This document shows positions 61,398-64,000 of a DNA stretch of 64,000 bases, piece after piece. A model generated the notes under the pieces. That model did no database searches, was not told the origin of the DNA, and saw nothing but the letters and a program-made list of their open reading frames with translations. The position numbers and the translations under genes were made by a program. The first letter of the stretch is position 1. Each line of letters begins with the position of its first letter. The DNA comes from Salinibacterium sp. NG253 (GTDB lineage Bacteria; Actinomycetota; Actinomycetes; Actinomycetales; Microbacteriaceae), in NCBI RefSeq assembly GCF_015864945.1, contig NZ_JADYWF010000001.1, forward strand, positions 186,378-250,377, read 5' to 3'.

Positions 61398-62996
61398 CTA
61401 GGCGAGGCTGATGAGGTCGGCGTAGTCCTTGTTCCAGTGGTCCTCGATGCCGTCAGGCAAGATCAGAACTCGTTCAGGGTTCAAGGCTTCGACAGCGCCC
61501 TCATCGTGGCTTACAAGTACAACAGCGCCCGTGTAGCTCGCGAGAGCACCAAGAATCTCCTCACGGCTGGCCGGGTCAAGGTTGTTAGTGGGCTCATCGA
61601 GGAGGAGCACGTTGGCGCCACTCACGACGATCATTGCGAGAGCAAGACGAGTCTTCTCTCCACCCGAAAGCACGCCGGCTTGCTTCGTCGCGTCATCCCC
61701 ACTGAACAGGAACGAGCCGAGAACCCGACGCGCTTCCATCTCGGTGATGTTAGGCGACGATGAGACCATGTTTTCGAGAACAGAGCGCTTGACGTCGATG
61801 GTTTCGTGCTCTTGAGCGTAGTAACCGATGCGCAGGCCGTGACCAGCTTCGACTTCACCAGTGTCTGGCTCATCGACGCCGGCGAGCATTCGGAGCAGGG
61901 TTGTCTTTCCTGCACCGTTGAAGCCGAGGATGACAACCTTCGAACCGCGGTCGATCGCGAGGTCGACGGACGCAAAGATTTCGAGCGAGCCGTAGCTCTT
62001 GCTGAGGTTGTGGCCCATCAACGGCGTACGACCACAGGGTGCAGGATCCGGGAAGCGCAGAGCGGCAACGCGATCAGCGGTCCGAACGTCGTCAAGACCG
62101 GCAAGCAGTTTCTCGGCTCGAGCCACCATCTGGTGGGCAGACGCCGCCTTGGATGCCTTGGCGCCGAAGCGAGCAGCTTGAGCCTGAAGGGTCGATGCCT
62201 TCTTCTCGGCGTTGGCACGTTCCTTCTTCCGGCGTTCCTCATCGGATTGGCGCTGGCGCAGGTAATGCTTCCAGCCCATGTTGTACTGATCGATAAGTTG
62301 ACGGTTCGCGTCGAGGTAGAAGACCTTGTTAACAGTGTCTTCGACTAGCTCAACATCGTGGCTAATCACGATCAGGCCGCCGCTGAAGTTCTTCAGAAAT
62401 TCTCGCAGCCAGACAACAGAGTCGGCATCGAGATGGTTAGTGGGCTCATCAAGGAGCATGGTGTCTGCGCCCGAGAACAAGATTCGAGCAAGTTCGATAC
62501 GGCGGCGTTGACCACCGGAGAGCGTCGAGAGCTGCTGGTCGAGAATGCGGTCGGGAAGGCTCAGGTTGCTCGCGATGGAAGCTGCCTCAGCCTCAGCGGC
62601 GTATCCGCCCAATGCCATGAACTGATCGTCGAGCTTGCCGTAACGATCCATGGCAGCGGTGCTCACCGCTGCATCGCTGCTGCCCATCTCATCCTGTGCC
62701 TGACGCATCTTCAGTACGATGCTGCCGAGGCCGCGAGCATCGAGGATCCGCGTCCGGGCAAGGTCTTCGGGGTTGCCAGAGCGGGGGTCTTGCGGGAGAT
62801 ATCCGATCTCACCGGTGCGCTCAATCTTGCCGCCTGTGGATTCGAGTTCCCCGGCGAGCGTCTTAGTGAGAGTGGTCTTGCCAGCGCCGTTGCGGCCAAC
62901 CAGCCCAATTTTGTCTCCGCGATCTACACGGAAGTTGACGCCCTGCATCAGCATGCGTGCGCCAACGCGCAACTCGAGATCATGCACAGCAAGCAC
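61398..62996 (-). CDS. ABC-F family ATPase (ribosome-associated type)
   Basis: A 532-residue protein with two ATPase domains and no membrane part: Walker A GRNGAGKTT and GFNGAGKTT, signatures LSGGQRRRIELARIL and LSGGEKTRLALAMIV, Walker B LLDEPTNHLDADS and LLDEPTNNLDPAS, and the charged ABC-F linker (YLRQRQSDEERRKKERANAEKKAST). ABC-F proteins bind the ribosomal E site; this one resembles the common actinobacterial housekeeping form. GTG start without evident ribosome-binding site. Confidence 0.92.
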   Translation of the reverse strand: MLAVHDLELRVGARMLMQGVNFRVDRGDKIGLVGRNGAGKTTLTKTLAGELESTGGKIERTGEIGYLPQDPRSGNPEDLARTRILDARGLGSIVLKMRQAQDEMGSSDAAVSTAAMDRYGKLDDQFMALGGYAAEAEAASIASNLSLPDRILDQQLSTLSGGQRRRIELARILFSGADTMLLDEPTNHLDADSVVWLREFLKNFSGGLIVISHDVELVEDTVNKVFYLDANRQLIDQYNMGWKHYLRQRQSDEERRKKERANAEKKASTLQAQAARFGAKASKAASAHQMVARAEKLLAGLDDVRTADRVAALRFPDPAPCGRTPLMGHNLSKSYGSLEIFASVDLAIDRGSKVVILGFNGAGKTTLLRMLAGVDEPDTGEVEAGHGLRIGYYAQEHETIDVKRSVLENMVSSSPNITEMEARRVLGSFLFSGDDATKQAGVLSGGEKTRLALAMIVVSGANVLLLDEPTNNLDPASREEILGALASYTGAVVLVSHDEGAVEALNPERVLILPDGIEDHWNKDYADLISLA

Positions 62997-63117
62997 GGCA
63001 AAACGTCCAAATCTTGGGGGTTGGGGTTAGTGGGCGACAGCACCAACCAACTAGTCTACTTCCTACCGTCGACTGCGCAGTGCAGTTCTGAGAATAGGGA
63101 AGCGAGAGGCCGCCACC

Positions 63118-63738
63118 GTGAGCATCGCTACTCGATTGTTCAAACCAACGATTGTTGATCTCATCTTTGGGCCAAATTGGGCTGCGAGCGTGATCTTTGT
63201 TGCCGCCGGAGCAGGGTTCACTGCCCTCGCAGCGCAATTCGTCGTGCCGCTCTATCCGGTGCCCATCACTGGACAAACGCTGGCCGTCATGATCGTTGGT
63301 CTGTCTTTGGGGGCAACGCGCGCCGCCCTGGCGATGACGCTTTACGCGCTCCTCGGCGCAGTCGGACTCCCCGTGTTCAGCGACTCCAGTGGAGGCCTAG
63401 AGGTGCTGACCGGAACCGGAGGCGGGTACATCGTCGGATACATTGTCGGCGCTTGGATCATGGGTGCGCTAGCCGAACGACACTGGGATCGCCGATTCTG
63501 GAAAGCGGTAGCGGCCGCGGCAATCGGAACCGCGGCGATCTACGCAGCGGGCCTGATTGGACTGGCGCGAGCGTTAACCTCGATGGGGCGTGACTACACC
63601 ATTTCGAGTCTCCTCGACATCGGCGTTGCACCATTTCTGGTCGGCGCTGCAGTCAAAGTGATCGTTGCCGCAACTTTGCTTTCCTACGCTTGGAAAAAGG
63701 CAACCCAGCACGATCCTCAGGCTGCAGGGCAGCGTTAA
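63118..63738 (+). CDS. bioY: Biotin transporter BioY
   Basis: A 206-residue substrate-binding (S) component of the biotin ECF transporter: six helices with PLYPVPITGQTLAVMIVGLSLG and the C-terminal half GGYIVGYIVGAWIMGALAER. No ECF ATPase or T-protein genes adjoin, so it must work alone or with a shared module elsewhere. GTG start; GGGAAG and AGAGG lie upstream. Confidence 0.93.
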   Translation: MSIATRLFKPTIVDLIFGPNWAASVIFVAAGAGFTALAAQFVVPLYPVPITGQTLAVMIVGLSLGATRAALAMTLYALLGAVGLPVFSDSSGGLEVLTGTGGGYIVGYIVGAWIMGALAERHWDRRFWKAVAAAAIGTAAIYAAGLIGLARALTSMGRDYTISSLLDIGVAPFLVGAAVKVIVAATLLSYAWKKATQHDPQAAGQR

Positions 63739-63769
63739 GCCACAGCCGACAACCTGGGATGCAGGCCCC

Positions 63770-63803
63770 GACTAGATCGAGAAGCCGACTAGATCGAGAA
63801 GCC
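63770..63803. repeat. Two tandem 17-base copies at a gene end
   Basis: The unit GACTAGATCGAGAAGCC occurs twice in a row (63770-63786, 63787-63803). The right-hand copy encodes the last residues and stop codon of the minus-strand SufT-like gene; the left copy is an extra copy beyond the stop. The protein length is unaffected. Confidence 0.85.
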
Positions 63804-64000
63804 GAGAGCCCGCATCATGTCGCGGCCGTCGTCAGTAATCTTTTCAGGACCCCATGGCGGCATCCACACCCAGTTGATGCGGAACGCTTCTACGACGTTA
63901 TCGAGAGACTGAGCGATTTGCTCCTCGATAACGTCAGTCAGCGGGCAACCAGCTGAGGTAAGCGTCATGCTGATAATCAGCGCGTTGTTCTCGGGATCCC
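63789..64000 (-). CDS. SufT-like metal-sulfur cluster assembly factor (DUF59), C-terminal part
   Basis: About 70 residues read in from the right edge on the minus strand: DPENNALIISMTLTSAGCPLTDVIEEQIAQSL, then INWVWMPPWGPEKITDDGRDMMRALGFSI. This is the MIP18/DUF59 core with the conserved Cys (AGCPL). Members help iron-sulfur cluster assembly. Stop codon at 63789-63791. The N-terminus lies beyond the window. Confidence 0.9.
   Translation of the reverse strand, partial: DPENNALIISMTLTSAGCPLTDVIEEQIAQSLDNVVEAFRINWVWMPPWGPEKITDDGRDMMRALGFSI

Overview
The window is a compact stretch of an actinobacterial chromosome. It is moderately GC-rich, with about 63 protein genes, one tRNA and almost no spacer above 280 bases. 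RbpA, HelY-TatCA-PafCB, a Lnt/Ppm1 pair, the ImuA'-ImuB-DnaE2 mutasome, DUF3099, DUF5997 and zinc-free L31 together point to the family Microbacteriaceae (a Salinibacterium/Rhodoglobus-like genome is my guess). I see no prophage, insertion sequence or CRISPR array.

Layout. 0-1.6 kb: end of an SPFH/stomatin protein, a glycerophosphodiesterase and RbpA. 1.6-12.9 kb: a long minus-strand block (HAD phosphatase, TrmI, FKBP lipoprotein, PafB, PafC, two small membrane proteins, TatA, TatC, HelY-type helicase, Lnt, Ppm1), with a PAC2 protein diverging from its head. This is the region that in Mycobacterium also carries the pupylation/proteasome genes; none is present here. 13.9-20.8 kb: UppP, an M20 peptidase, tRNA-Leu(GAG), PoxB, and a PadR/ABC1-kinase pair. 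21-29 kb: SulP transporter, an endonuclease/exonuclease/phosphatase protein, an APC permease, a DnaJ-NERD fusion, glutathione peroxidase, a small GNAT and an ABC exporter. 29-36.4 kb: RNase H, M18 aminopeptidase, an Eis-like acetyltransferase, then a cluster of little-known genes: a DarT-like ADP-ribosyltransferase with an N-terminal zinc motif, two paralogous SGNH-like proteins that lack the usual catalytic residues (one fused to GAF), and a divergent DUF5997/LysR-effector-domain pair. 36.5-38.4 kb: a DrrAB-type exporter. 38.4-48 kb: DNA-damage region with the mutasome operon under a perfect LexA box, a cold-shock protein, an XPB/SF2-like helicase and DinB. 48-57 kb: a lipase-like SGNH enzyme, fatty-acid desaturase, D,D-carboxypeptidase, SpoU methyltransferase, sirtuin, histidine phosphatase, glycosyltransferase, alpha/beta hydrolase and a DnaQ-like exonuclease. 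57-64 kb: L31, ABC ATPase, SerB, FabG, DUF3099, a small Cys/His protein, SURF1, an ABC-F protein, BioY and the end of a SufT-like protein.

How the genes fit together. Two DNA-damage circuits are visible. LexA controls the error-prone mutasome. PafBC, encoded at 8.2-10.1 kb, probably controls the helicase at 44.9 kb and the exonuclease at 56.4 kb, because both have RecA-NDp type promoters (TTGTCRGTG, 8-nt spacer, TANNNT) placed exactly where a leaderless transcript would begin. A weaker copy precedes dinB. Many other genes also show a -10 box exactly six bases before the start codon with no ribosome-binding site, so leaderless transcription looks common here. Convergent gene pairs are separated by very strong inverted repeats.
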